From Cycas panzhihuaensis (Eukaryota; Cycadophyta), in assembly GCA_023213395.1 (NCBI GenBank), contig CM041465.1:94867741-94931740 (forward strand): a DNA stretch of 64,000 bases. Direction: 5' to 3'. Numbering within the stretch: position 1 is the first letter of the stretch; every line of letters begins with the position of its first letter. Both the position numbers and the translations under genes were made by a program. This document shows positions 24,640 to 36,450 of this stretch, piece after piece. The notes under the pieces were generated by a model. It worked only from the letters and a program-made list of their open reading frames with translations. It did not search any database and was not told where the DNA came from.

Positions 24640-25570
24640 ATGGCATCAAAGAGTTAGGCACATGAGTGAGAGAGGACTTAAGGTGTTGATGAACTATAAG
24701 TTACTTCCTAACCTGTAGCTTTCAGATTTGACTTTTTATAAACATTATATTTTTGGAAAGTAGTGTAGAATTAGGCTTAAAGTAGGGAGTCATACTAATA
24801 AAGATGTTATGGATTACATACATTTAGATATGTGGGGACTAGCCCCTATAATATCTTATGGAGGATCATTATACTTTTTCACATTTATAGATTATTACTC
24901 TAAAAAGGTATAAGTCTATTTTTTGAAAAGGAAATATGAAGTTTTAAGTGTGTTTAAATAATTTAAGGCTCTGGTTGAGAAGAGCATTAGCAGGTCAATT
25001 AAATATTTAAGAGCTGACAATGGAGGTGAGTTTAAATCCTTGGAGGTTGAGAACTATTACAAAGAAGTTAGGATCGAAAGGCATAAGACCACTAGCTATA
25101 CTCTGTAATAGAATGACATAGTTAAGCATATGAATATGATACTCTTAGAAAGAGAAAGAAGTATGCAGAGTAATATAGGAGTGGAGTAGGGCTTATGGGT
25201 AGAAGCTGTTCAAATAACTTACTATTTGGTAAATAGGTCACTATCACTTATAATAGACTACAAGATTCCTAAAGAGGTATAGACTAGACATCCATATGAC
25301 TATTTAAATTTCAAAGTTTTTGGTTGTGATGCTTATGCCTTAACTAATAAAATTCAACATTTAAAGTTAGACTCGAAATCTAAGAGATGTATCTTTATTG
25401 GTTATAGCGATAGAGATGGTGTGAAAGGATACAAGTTGTGGGATCCTACTACCCATATAATCATTATTAATAGAGATGTTATATTTGATGAATCTCCCTT
25501 TCTAAAATTAGATAGTGTAGAAGTTGAAGTGAAACAGGAACTGAAAGTTAAATATCAATAGGTTAAGCTT
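24640..25570 (+). pseudogene. pol: Copia C integrase
   Basis: The pre-integrase block HLWHQRVRHMSERGLKVLM is followed by a core with HLDMWG and LRADNGGEF (two Asp kept). A stop pair TAA TAG near 25107-25112 falls at the two glutamines that precede Asn in Copia integrases, the same event as in A. The Glu position reads VKHMN, so Glu is lost. The C-terminal part includes FKVFGCDAYA and RCIFIGYSD. Confidence 0.87.
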
Positions 25571-25729
25571 AAGACCCAACCATCTTTAGAAATGGAAAAG
25601 TAAGAAGATCTTTTTGAAGATGAATCTGTAGTAGATTTACAGGAATATGTGGACACTTCTCCACCAACTATTAGAAGATCTACATGAGTTAGCCATCTAC
25701 CTAATAGGTATAACCCTTCTATTTCTATT

Positions 25730-26520
25730 ACTTTAGTTTCTAATGATGGTAAGCCTACATGCTTTCAAGAAGCAGTAGATGATATCTATAGTGAGAAGTG
25801 GAAGAGGGCTATGTAAGAAGAGATAGATGCTTTAAAGAAAAATAATTCATGGGACTTGGTACAACTTCCACATAATAGGAATACTATTAGTTGCGGGTGG
25901 GTTTTCAAGAAGAAAATAGATGTTGATATAAAGATTGATAAATACAGAGTAAGACTAGTGGTTAAAGGCTTTGCATAAAAGGTAGGTATTGATTTTCATA
26001 AGATCTTTTTACCTGTTATTAAACTTGTTTCAGTTTAGGTTCTTTTAGCATTAGTAACTTATCTTGATTTGGAGTTGGAGTAGTTAGATATAGAAATAAC
26101 TTTTCTACATAGAGATTTATATGAGGAGATCTATGTAGATTAACTAAAAGGGTTCATACAGGATGACAAGAAATATTTATTTATAGGCTCAAGAAGTCAT
26201 TGTATGGCCTAAAACAATCACCCAAGTAATGGTACAGAAAGTTTGATGGCTTCATAGAGAATAAAAATTTTAAAATAAGTGAGTATAATCATTATGTTTA
26301 CTTTAAATTCTTGGGCAATAACTTATTCATTATATCGGTATTATATATTGATGACATGCTAGTTACAAGTAAGAGTATGGTAGAAATCAACAAGTTAAAA
26401 GCTTAATTGACTATGACTTTTAATATAAAAGGTCTAGGAGCTGCAAAACAAATCTTAGGTATGGAGATATATAGAGATAAGTAAAATGGTAATCTATGGT
26501 TATCACAGTAGAAATATATG
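25730..26520 (+). pseudogene. pol: Copia C reverse transcriptase
   Basis: The RT start reads CFQEAVDDIYSEKWKRAM, then NNSWDLVQLP-like sequence, WVFKKKIDVD and RVRLVVKGFA. The catalytic box near 26348 reads YIDDM. About a dozen stops, most of them TAG or TAA. Confidence 0.83.
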
Positions 26521-27300
26521 GAGAAGGTGCTAACCAGATTTAGTATGACAAATGTGAAACCAGTTAGTATCCAGTTGGATTCCCATTTCAATATTTCTTC
26601 GAGTATGAGTCCTAGTAGTGAAGAAGAAAAAGATTATATGTCTCGTATACCTTATGCCAATGCATTAAGAAGTTTGATATATGTTATGGTATGTATAAGA
26701 CCTGACATTTCACATGTAGTTGGTGTAGTTAGTAGGTTTATGGAAAATATAAGAAAGGGACATTAGGCAGCAGTGAAATGGGTGTTTAAGTATTTTAGAG
26801 GTATAAGTGACTATTGCATCACCTTTGGTGGAATATGTAATCAAGTTTGTGGATATGTTCATTCATAGTTTATAGAAGATCTAGATAAGATAAGGTCTAT
26901 TTTGGGTTATGTTTTTACTCTTGTAAATGGTTTGGTTAGTTGGATGTCAAAATTATAGAGAATGATTATATTATCGATTATAGAAGTAGAATATATTGCT
27001 GCAACATATGCTTATAAGGAAGTGATCTAGTTACAAGGTTTATTAGTTGATCTTAGAAGGAAATAGGAAAAGTTAAAGGTATTTTATGATAGCCAAAGTT
27101 CCATTTACTTAGCAAAGAATCCAACTTATCATAGTGGGATAAATCATATTAATCTTAAGTACCATTTTGTTAGATAGGTTATGGAAGCAAGTGGAGTGGC
27201 ACTTGAGAAGGTTAATACAAAACAGAATTATGCTGACATGCTCATAAAACTAGTACTATTAGAGAAGTTCAAATGGTGCTTGGTTTCTCTTGATTTATAG
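26521..27300 (+). pseudogene. pol: Copia C RNase H
   Basis: 26518-26766 is open: LTRFSMTNVKPVSIQL, then YANALRSLIYVMVCIRPDIS and VVSRFMENIRKGH. Later blocks include WVFKYFRGI, YIAATYAYKE-like sequence and a KHIDVRYH-type motif near 27150. The frame is lost several times. Confidence 0.83.
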
Positions 27301-27357
27301 AAAAGGTGATAAATGATCTAGGAAAGGTATTAGGTAAATTGTTATCAAGGTGGATAT

Positions 27358-27484
27358 TGTTAGATAATGTGACATTGGAAGCTAAAATTTTGATAGGTTA
27401 GTAGTATAGTTTTTCCACTAAACTTCTATGGGGGGATCCAAGGGGGGTGAGAGCCTCCTTTGATCGGGGGATGTGGGGGGAGCC
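27358..27484 (+). repeat. 3' LTR of Copia C, truncated by insertion
   Basis: Matches the first 125 bp of the 5' LTR, including the region of G- and C-runs, then stops where the LTR of A3 begins. Confidence 0.85.
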
Positions 27485-27796
27485 TGAAGGAAGGATGAAT
27501 CTAGGAGATAAATCACTCACGTGCACATAATGGCAATGGAGAATGAAAAAGAAGATGAAACAAGATATGAGAACAAGCTTAGAGGTGAGAATGAATAATT
27601 ACTCCCTCCTTGAGATTTTACCTTTTATTATCGAGGGTGAGTATTAGGGTTAGGATTTTCCCACCTAATGACATGAACCCGAAATTACATCTAAATGTAC
27701 ATAAAGTACATTTCATTAAGATACTAATGCTAATAATATATCCTAAGGTCATATAATTAATCTTCACAAATAACCTTGATATATTAACCTCTTTCA
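27485..27796 (-). repeat. 3' LTR of Copia A3
   Basis: 312 bp; the minus strand starts TGAAAGAGGTTAATATATCA. The five outer flanking bases are GAGCC (27480-27484). Confidence 0.93.
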
Positions 27797-27807
27797 ATCC
27801 CCCCCTT
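27797..27807 (-). promoter_or_regulatory. Polypurine tract of Copia A3
   Basis: The minus strand reads TTAAGGGGGGGA before the LTR, as in A. Confidence 0.85.
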
Positions 27808-28239
27808 AATGGTGGAAGGTCATTTCAGAAATCTATTCTATGAGGTCTTCATTCAAGCCTCATTATTACATTGAAATTCTAAATGACACTTTTGTGGGAA
27901 AACCCTTATGGGGAATAAAAACCCACGAACTTTCTAAGATCTATAGCCCCTTTTATAAATCAAAATGACTAAGGTGGCTCTTTGATGTAGCCTGATAGCC
28001 AAGTAGCTTAAATGTGCAGCTTAATCTGCTAAGTCTCCATATATTATTTGGTCATCCCCTATTCATAGGTTCTAATTTTCCAAAACAAATACAACCCTTA
28101 TCCTTCTGTGCCTATTTGGGTTTTCACAAAGAGGATAGAGCAGAGGCTTACTCTTATTCTTTTGTGCCCACAAGGGGTTTTCACGAAGAGAATAGAGTAT
28201 GATGATCCTGTTGCCATCTTCTTTGATCAATCAAAGATG

Positions 28240-28930
28240 GAGGCCCTAAGGCTAAGCTACCATCAGAACTGTTCAAACTTCACCCTTTACAGTAGTTTGG
28301 TGAAGATATCAGCCACTTGATTTGATGTGGGACAGTAATCTAATTGATATGTGCCATCATGAACAAGTTCCTTAATCCTATGGACTTTTGTATTTATGTG
28401 TTTGGTATGATCATGAAATACAAGATTTTTTGCCATACAGATTGCTAATTGATTATCCACATGAAGACTTGTAGGACTTGTTTAGGTGATAATCAATGTT
28501 TCCAATAATTTTTTTAGCCATATCACCTCTTTACTAGTCTCAGAAGTAGCAATGTATTCGCCTAGAGTTGAATGCGCAACTATCTTCTGTGTCGGATCTC
28601 CATGATATTGGTGTTGTTCCAAGAAACGTTACATACCCAGACGTAGATATTCTTATATTTTTATCTCCTACAAAGTCTAAGTCTGTGTATGTAGAAAGAT
28701 TGAAGTCTGAATTAGGTTCATATAATAGACCATATTTGCTGGTCGTCTTAAGGTATCTCAACACTCGCATTACTGCCTGCCAATGATTCTACTTAGGATT
28801 TATCATGTAATAAGCAAGAATGTTGACAGAGTGTATAATATCTGGCCTTGTATTGGTAGTGTAGATGAGACTACCTATAAGTTTCTTGTAGAGTGTTGTG
28901 TCTGCCTCCATAGTGTCACCTTCAGGATCA
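28240..28930 (-). pseudogene. pol: Copia A3 RNase H
   Basis: 28770-28540 is open: RVLRYLKTTSKYGLLYEPN, then YTDLDFVGDKNIRISTSGYV. It is nearly the same protein as 17310-17490 in A. Upstream the frame begins abruptly near 28930 at a GDTMEADTTLYKKL-like block. Downstream it runs through stops to the end of pol. Confidence 0.87.
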
Positions 28931-29230
28931 TAAGAAGATGAATTTGCTAAAGAATATATGATTTACTTCATTAAACACACCTTAGTAACTATCAAACTTA
29001 ATTATTCCTCTTCTAAGAAAGAATGTTTAACCTTGGTTTATGCTATTAAGAAACTTTATCATTACTTGTTAGCCAATACAACCACTATCATAACCTAAAC
29101 TGACCTAATTCATTTATTACTTACTAAGGTGGACTTAATAAGATGAGCTAGTAAATGGGCCCTTCTTTTACTAGAGTTTGATTTGAGAGCAGTTAACCAT
29201 AAATCAAAGAAAGAAATAGTTGTTGCTAAA
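28931..29230 (+). pseudogene. pol: Gypsy E RNase H (first RNase H)
   Basis: Reads EDEFAKEYMIYFI, LNYSSSKKECLTLVYAIKK, YHYLLANTTT, then KWALLLLEFDLRAVN. It aligns block by block with the RNase H of F (49225-48900, minus). The RT that should precede it is missing; the sequence starts at the junction with Copia A3. It passes directly into the integrase linker with no second RNase H between. Confidence 0.82.
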
Positions 29231-29399
29231 TAACTTACCATAACACCATTACCCAATCATAATTCCATAAGCATTAATGAACTCTTTTTGGATGAACATA
29301 TTTCGTAAGTTGACACTACCCCTACCAATCACAAATGATATGAAGATATTTAGGCTTATCTAAATAACCAAACCTAACCCCCTAATGCTAACTCTAAAA

Positions 29400-30541
29400 A
29401 ATGAAAAAAAGTAAGAGCCTCTATCCATCAATATCTCCCTTTAAATGATGTATTATATAAATTCTCCTTTGATGGAGTCTTAATATGATGTCTTTCACCT
29501 TTAGAGGCTCAAATTGCTCTAGTTGAATACCACAATGACATATGTCATGGTCATTTTGGTGGATAATTAACAGCCCTTTGAATTTTTTAAATGGGCTATT
29601 ATTGGCCATCCTTTTTAAAGATGTATACATATATGTACAAAAGTGTAAAAAATACCAAGTATACTCCTCCTTGATTTATTAATCATCTACCTCACTTAGG
29701 TTAATCCTTACTCCTTGGCCTTTTTCACAATAGACCCTTGATCTTATAGTTTAAATCTATCCTCTATTATATGTTTATCACCAGTTCATCCTAACTACTA
29801 CTAAGTACTTTAAAAAATGGAGTGAAACTATCCCCCTAACCTAGACCACTAGCAAAGTAATCACTACTTTTATTTTATAGCATATTATTTATTATTTTGG
29901 GATTCTTGATGTTATTATTACAAACAATGGGACTTTATTATTTAATACCTAGGTCAATTAACTCTGTGATAAATTTCATATCACCCATAGGATGTCATCC
30001 CCTTATTTCCTATAGGCCAATGGTCAAATTAAAGCTTTTAATAAGACCCTAACAAAGATCTTATCCATGATAGTAGTCAACTCTCAATGACATTGGCATA
30101 CCCAACTCTACACTACCTTGTGGGCTTCTTTTTTATTTATCTATAGAACCAAAGCTATACTTTTGTTAGAAATAGAAATCCTATCACTAAGAATTTCCCT
30201 TAAACACTTCACGTATAAAGAATGACTAAGACAGGCATGCATTTTAGAATTAAAAGAAAAGGATGAGACCTATCCCAATGCCCATCAAAAGAATTTAGAC
30301 TCAAAACATCATGCTTAAGTGGCTTATGATCAATATTTAAGACTTAAAAAATTTCATGTAGGGGATAAAGTTCTCGAGCTTGAATATTTATATGAAAAGG
30401 AATAGAAATTTGATTCCAAATTGATAGGCCTCTATTTAATTATTAAGAATCTAAATAGTGGGGCCTATCCTCTTTCTACCCTTGATGGACTAGAATTCCA
30501 AAAAGTAGTTAACTCTTAATTTATAAGGAAATACTACATTT
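29400..30541 (+). pseudogene. pol: Gypsy E integrase
   Basis: Homologous to the intact F integrase. Blocks seen are NDVLYKFSFDGVLI, the zinc motif region EYHNDICHGHFGG, MGYYWPSF, LDLI, FILTTTKYFKKW, HIIYYFGILDVIITNNGT (second Asp reads Asn), ANGQIKAFNKTL (Glu reads Lys), VAYDQYLRLKKFHVGDKVLELEY and GLEFQKVVNS. It ends with a stop at about 30539. Heavily mutated and AT-rich compared with F. Confidence 0.87.
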
Positions 30542-30961
30542 AATCCTACTCTATAAAGAGTATAAACTATAGCTCCAAAAAATTTCCTACTAATGAGCCT
30601 AAACTATGGAAGGCCAAATCCACTCCTCCAAATCTCAAACCTAGAGGCCATAGCTCCAAAATGAAGATTGACTATTCATGCTCTATAATGAGCCTATGAT
30701 ATGGTTTTTCCCATTCAAGTTCAACTCTTAAAATCTATTACACCTACATAAGACTCAAACCTTTATAAACCCTAGAGACTAAAATCATGAGTCTTTTTAA
30801 GACAAGTTTGACAAACTTAAGAATAGAACGAAGCACTAGGAAAGATAGTCCTATGTGAGAATCATAAGCTAAGGAGCATCTTGGTAGTTAGAAAGTCCCT
30901 TAAAGCCTCTTACCCCTAGGAATAGATAAGGAAGAATTTAACATAATCTGGGGACTAGTTG
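30542..30961 (+). other. Gypsy E sequence after integrase
   Basis: Non-coding tail with several copies of a motif close to AATGAGCCTAAACTATGG. The F element has ATGAGCCTAAACTA at the same place after its integrase (47440-47455, minus). Interrupted at 30961 by element D. Confidence 0.6.
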
Positions 30962-31819
30962 TGATCCAGGAGGATCTACCATATGTTTACAGGATGCAGA
31001 AAATGCTAGGCATTGGCATAACTAAAAGAGATATGGCCAAATGGTATCAAAATTCTATGAAATTTTGGGTAAAGGGAGAAGACACATCCCACTAGATGTT
31101 TACAAAAGGTGGGGTTCAGAAAATATCATTTGATTAGAGTTCAAGCCTTGTCTTTGCATAAAAATTAATCCCATAGCTAGCAGAAAAAATAGAAAATATA
31201 TATTATCATTATATAAATAGAAATATGGCCAAATGACATCCAACTAAGTTAAAACTTTGAGGAACCTGAGGGGACATGTGTTCCTATAAGTGTACCAAAT
31301 TTGAGCCAAATTGGAGTACGTTAAGATCTGTTACAAGCTACAACTTTTTAAGAATTGTATGAAGGCCACTTGGACAACATGCATTCTGGTGGTTAGTGGT
31401 TATACTTGCATGATTGCCACTTGTTATACATGCAATTCAGGTTTCTTTCTATAAATTGAGCCCTTCTACAGGTTGGAGAGGTGGTTCTTGGAGACTTGAC
31501 TTAGGAAGCATCCTTGGAGAAGCATTTGGAGGGTTTGAGTCCCCCTTATGGTATAATTGTAACATTTATTCCTTGTAATTTTTCCATTCTTTTGCTAGTT
31601 GATTTCTCCACCATTAAATGGAGATTTTCATGGTTTAATAAAAGTATTACTCCTCATACTTTTAGATCAATGTCAAGAATAATTGATTTGGTGTAGAATT
31701 TTCCTTTCATGGGCTCATTATTGTTTTGATGTTATTGAGCTTTCTACACTAACTCCCAGGATCTCAAGGAGGAAAGGTTGATAATTGATTTCTTCACCAA
31801 CTAAGCTCTTTTGGGATTA
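30962..31819 (+). repeat. 5' LTR of Gypsy D
   Basis: 858 bp, starting TGATCCAGGAGGATCTACC. The last bases read GGGATTA, where the 3' copy has GGGATCA. A TATA-type sequence TATAAATTGAGCCC lies at 31451-31464 and probably marks the promoter. Confidence 0.95.
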
Positions 31820-31824
31820 TATTT

Positions 31825-31836
31825 TGGTATCATAGC
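31825..31836 (+). promoter_or_regulatory. Primer binding site of Gypsy D
   Basis: TGGTATCATAGC, Met-tRNA-type with one difference from the common TGGTATCAGAGC, five bases after the LTR. Confidence 0.85.
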
Positions 31837-31910
31837 CTCTGATCTTTATTGTAGGGACTTGAATGGTATAAACAAGGAAAGGATACAAAGAGAAAGGTGA
31901 AGACTTTCTT

Positions 31911-33386
31911 GTGTTGCAATCACCAAGAAGACAAAGAAAGAATCCAAGCACCATGGCTGAAAAAGAAGATGGAGAAATTAGATTTGAAAGGCTTGAGAAG
32001 AATGTAGAAGCCTTGATGCAAATGATGACCCACCTTCTACCTTTAGTCAAAGGAAAAGGCAAAGAGAAGGAATTTGAAGGAGGATCCACATATGACCACG
32101 ACCATGAAGAGGAAGAGGAGGAGACCTTAAAGCACTCTTTTGAAGAAAGCAAGGGTACTTCATCTCATCAACCCTTCAAGGTGGAGGCAAAGTTAGATAT
32201 TCCAACTTATGATGGAGAGGTAAATGCTGAAAAGTTGGACCATTGGTTGGATCAACTTTAAACCTACTTCACAATCTATGCTTATAGTAATGCTCAAAAG
32301 CGTTCGTTTGCTAGGCTCAAGTTATGTAAACATGCATTGACATGGTGGAATACATATTTAAAGACTCATGATGTATCTTCTTTCTCATGGAGGGATTTTA
32401 AGAAAATAATAAAGAAGCAGTTCTACCCCATAGGTCATGAGGAAGACCAATGGGTTACTTGGCAATATTTACGCCAAGAGAGAGGTGTAAGTGTCCAAGA
32501 CTATACTTCTTTATTTTTTAGGCATGACATGCTACTCGGTATTAATATGGATGAACATGTCACTCTTATGAAATTCATTGGAGGATTACATGAATATATA
32601 AGGAAGGAACTAAGGCTTTTTAAGGTTCAATCCATTGGAGAAGCAAGTAGGATGGCTATGGCAATAGAAAGTAAAAGTAAGAAATCTACATTCATGTCTA
32701 AAGATTCTACTTTTACTTCTAATAAGTATGAAAAGAATCCTAAATCGCACTCATCAAAAAGGCAAGAAGGAAAGAAGAAAAGAACTAATTTTATTAAAAG
32801 TTCTAACTATTGTGAGCATTGTGATATTAGTGGTCATATTACAGCAAAGTGTTGGAAGTTGCATCCAGAACTAAAGTCGAAGCATATCAAGGATATGGAA
32901 TTAAGAAAGAAGGAAAAAGGGAAAGCACTACTTTCTGAGGTGGAGATTAAAAGTGAAGGAGAAGAAGAGAAGGTCACTCTACTTACAAATTATGAAGATG
33001 ATGCTACAAGGGAGGAACTATTTCACTTGAAGCTTCAAGTAGGAAATAGTATGATTGGTGCCATTATAGATCCCGGGAGCCAAAAGAATTTGATCTCAGA
33101 AAGTTTGGTAAAGAGCATTGGATTGGTAACTACTCCTCACCCTCACCCATATCCTCTTGGTTGGATCCATAAAGATGTGGAAATGCAAATATCAAAGCAA
33201 TGTACACTTAAATTTTCCATCACTAATGATTTTGTTGATGAAGTAATATGTGATGTGGTGCCATTGGATGTATGCCATGTTGTGCTTGGAAGTCCCTACT
33301 TGTGGGATCGAGATGCACTCTTCTATCGAAGGGAGAGAAAGTATCGATTGATGAAGGATAACAAGGGCTTCATCATAAAGGCGTAA
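31911..33386 (+). pseudogene. gag: Gypsy D gag and protease, two in-frame stops
   Basis: One frame runs from the ATG at 31911 or, more likely by family start, 31953 (MAEKEDGEIRFERLEK, a coiled-coil-like start). It passes a Glu-rich stretch and enters the capsid core (WWNTYLKTHDVSSFSWRDF, FYPIGHEEDQW). The zinc knuckle CEHCDISGHITAKC is near 32813. The protease core reads IIDPGSQKNLIS near 33067, with Asp present. A TAA at 32259 interrupts the capsid and another at 33384 separates protease from RT; both sit where a Gln (CAA) codon would be natural. Confidence 0.92.
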
Positions 33387-34500
33387 CACTTGGATAAGAT
33401 AGCATTAATTTCAGCTACTCAAGCAAAAAGGATGATCAATGCATGTGGTAAATTCGTCATCTTAATGGTAAGGAGAAAAGAAGAGCCAAGAGACGAAGAA
33501 GGTCCTTCTACTCACACTCTTCTTATATCACCTAAACAAATGCAACAAATTGAGGAGTTAAAGACAAGGTATGATATTCTATTTCAACATGTTGATGGGC
33601 TTCCACCAAAGAGAAAGATAGAGCATGAAATCACTGTTGTAGGAGATGCACCATTACCTAATGTTGTTTTGTATAGGCACTCCATTGTAGAGAATAATGA
33701 GATAAAGAGGCAAGTTGAGGAGTTGCTTGATCAAGGGGTCATAAGACCTTCATGTTCACCTTGTGGGTCACCAATTATCTTGGTGCCTAAGAAGGATGGA
33801 GGATGGAGAATGTGTATAGATTTTCATGCTTTGAATAAAATTACAATTAAAAATCGCTACCCTTTGCCTCGTATAGATGATTTACTTGATCAAATTCAGC
33901 ATGCTTGTTATTTCACTAAATTGGATTTAAAAAGTGGTTATCACCAAGTTAGGGTCAAGGAGGAGGACACATGGAAGACAGCCTTCAAAACAAAGCAAGG
34001 ACTCTTTGAATGGATGGTTATGCCTTTCGGATTGTGTAATGCTCCCCGCAATATTCATGAGGCTAATGAATGAAATATTAAGGCCTTACTTAGATAATTT
34101 TGTTGTTGTCTATCTTGATGACATTTTGATTTTCAAAGAACACATGGGAGGAACATTTGCAAAGACATAGAAGAAGTTTTAAAGACTATGGCCAAGCATC
34201 ATTTGAAGCTTAATGTGAAGAAGTGTGAATTTGGTAAGGAGAACTTGATCTTCTTAGGCTTTGTGGTTGGAGGAGGAAAGTTGAGCATCGATCCACTCAA
34301 GACTAAAGTCATCCTCAAATGGCCTAGGCCAACAAACATCACAGAGGTGAGAAGTTTTATAGGAGCTTGTCAATACTTGAGAAAGTTTATTCTTCATTTC
34401 TCACAAGTTGCAGCACCTCTACATGGATTGACAAAATCTAGTAGAAAGTTTACTTGGGGTTCCAAGGAGGAAGAAGCCTTTCTTCTTTAAAGAAGAAAAT
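33387..34500 (+). pseudogene. pol: Gypsy D reverse transcriptase
   Basis: RT in the same frame as gag: [84 protein letters not shown] frameshift follows at the run of four C at 34043-34046. The catalytic box YLDDILIF then lies in the next frame. The frame returns at about 34175 (HHLKLNVKKCEFGKENLIFL). Another shift occurs near 34480. Inactive as it stands, but key residues are present. Confidence 0.93.
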
Positions 34501-35100
34501 TTGTGAAGCAATCGTTTTGGCAATGCCAAATTTGCAAAGGCCTTTTGAAGTAGAAGCTGATGCAAGTGGAAATACGATGGGAGCTGTCCTTATTCAAGAT
34601 GGGAAGCCTATTGCCTACCATTCAGAAGTCTTCACCCCTCAAGTGAAGAACTACCCAACATATGATCGAGAAATATTCGCACTTCATCAAGCATGCAAGC
34701 ATTGGAGGTCATACTTGCTCAGAAAAGAGGTTGTAGTTCATACCGATCATAAGCCTCTTCAATTTTTATAAACTCAAAGTAAATTACAGCAAGTAAGACA
34801 CATGAAGTGGATGAGTTATTTACAACATTTCAATATTGTAATTAAGTACAAAAAGGGATCTAATAACAAAATTGCTAATATGTTATCTAGACCACCTTAT
34901 TCCACTTCTTCTTCTACTTTTGTTTGTAGTTCTCTTATGAGTTTGCAGGTGGAACCAATGCATCATGAAGAGTACAAAGACTTGTACCATGAAGATGAAG
35001 CTTTGAAGGAAGAATTAGAGAACCTAGCGAAAGGAAGACCTTCCCAGCTTTCTTAGAAGGACGGTCTACTTTTCAAAGGGGAGTAACTCTATGTTCTATG
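34480..35100 (+). pseudogene. pol: Gypsy D RNase H and tether
   Basis: Reads FEVEADASGNTMGAVLIQDG, YPTYDREIFALHQACKHWRS and VVVHTDHKPLQFL, so the catalytic Asp, Glu and Asp are all present. A TAA at 34769 follows. The tether continues with VRHMKWMSYLQHFNIVIKYK and the Ser-rich block after MLSRPPY. Stops at 35054, about 35084 and about 35099 precede the integrase. Confidence 0.92.
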
Positions 35101-36382
35101 AAAAGGAGACAAGATCAAGTGGCTTAGAGGAGGCCATACTTCTAAAGTAGCTAGTCACTTTAGTATAGAGAAGACTTTAGCAAACTTGAGAAGATATGTT
35201 GTATGGATAAAAATGTAAAATGATGTAAAAAAATATGTAAAAGGATATGTAATGTGTAATACTTCTAAGCCTTCTTCTAGAAAATTAGGATTGTATACAC
35301 CACTTCCTATTCCCACTAGATATTGGGAAAGTATCTCCATTGATTTCTTAGGGGGACTTCCCATGACTAGGAAGGGACATGATTATCTTTTTATTATTGT
35401 AGATAGGTTTAGTAAAATGATATGTCTAATACCTTGTAAGAAGACAATCATGTACAGAGCAGTTGAGTTATTCTTTGAGCATGTATGGAAGAATTTTGGC
35501 TTGCCTTCTTCCATCATTTCAGATCGGGACACTCGATTCCTTTCATCATTTTGGAAGTCACTATGGGAGATGATGGATACCAAATTGAAGAGGAGTAAAA
35601 GTTTCCATCCTCAAATAGATGGACAAACCGAAGTAGTGAACAGAACTTTGGTACATCTATTGAGGGGATGCAATTCCAAGCATCCAAAGACTTGGGATGA
35701 ATCATTGGCTTTTCTACAATTTACTTTTAATAGAGCAATGCATGCATCACACTCTAAAGCAACTTTTGAAGTTTATTTGGGATACTTACCTCAAAGTCCA
35801 TTTGACTTAGAGTTTTCCATGCAAGCTAAGGAAGGATCCGTCAAAGAGAAGGAGGAGCATGACAAGGCTTTAAGATACTTGGAGAAGATCGAGAGAGTCC
35901 ACAAAGAAGTACATGATCAACTTCTAAGGACTCAACAAAAGTACAAGGAAAGACATGACAAGCATAGGCAAGAGTGTACTTTCCAAGAAGGAGATTTAGT
36001 ATGGTTATACTTAAGCAAGGAGAGGTTAAAAGGAGAAGGTAAGAAACTCAAACCTATAAGGTATGGACCATTCAAGATTTTGAGAAAAGTAGGTGGCAAT
36101 GCCTTCCAACTTAATCTTCCACCTTATATGCAAATATATTCAGTAGTAAATGTTGAATACTTAAAACTCTTTGAGCCCTCCATACTAGATGATGAACAGG
36201 ACCAGTTCACTTTACCTTCAGTTGATGATTTGTATTTGGAAAGTGAGGAACCTCTCAAGGAAGATTGTATCTTGGAGAGAAAATCTACCAAAACAAGACA
36301 TAAGACATATGAATCTTTCAGGATTGGAGTAGTAGGGCAATTTCCTAGTAAGGCCAAGTGGTTTAGTAGGCAACAAGGATAA
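35101..36382 (+). pseudogene. pol: Gypsy D integrase with chromodomain-like tail
   Basis: The zinc region reads GGHTSKVASHFSIEKT, then YVMCNTSKPS where the first Cys reads Tyr. From 35252 to 36382 the frame is open for 376 codons: ISIDFLGGLP (Asp), IISDRDTRFLSSFW (Asp), DGQTEVVNRTL (Glu), a coiled LRYLEKIERVHKEV block, GDLVWLYLSKERL and YGPFKILRKVG. The last 40 residues (ILERKSTKTRHKTYESFRI through FPSKAKWFSRQQG) sit where chromoviruses carry a chromodomain and look like a diverged one. Placement in a named chromovirus clade needs a tree. Confidence 0.92.
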
Positions 36383-36435
36383 AAACACTTCCCCCATCTC
36401 CAATTCTAAGCCAAACAGGAGTTGGCTATTTTCTA

Positions 36436-36450
36436 AGGAAGGGGGAGCCA
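36436..36450 (+). promoter_or_regulatory. Polypurine tract of Gypsy D
   Basis: AAGGAAGGGGGAGCCA directly precedes the 3' LTR. Confidence 0.88.

Larger units (their letters stand above)
22774..27484 (+). mobile_element. Copia element C (Tork-like), 3' LTR interrupted
   Basis: A 5' LTR (22774-23316), primer-like site, gag, protease, integrase, RT and RNase H follow in order on the plus strand. The 3' LTR begins TGTTAGATAATGTGACA at 27358 and breaks off at 27484, where Copia A3 starts. Every domain carries stops. Five bases before the element are CATAA; the matching right flank is lost. Confidence 0.9.
27485..28930 (-). mobile_element. Copia A3, 3' fragment inserted in Copia C
   Basis: Third copy of the A family. 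Read on the minus strand: RNase H (from 28930), 3' untranslated part with the tandem pair, PPT, 312-bp LTR (27796-27485). The 5' two thirds are missing. At 28931 the sequence changes to Gypsy E coding DNA on the plus strand, so the break is a deletion or rearrangement junction. Confidence 0.9.
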
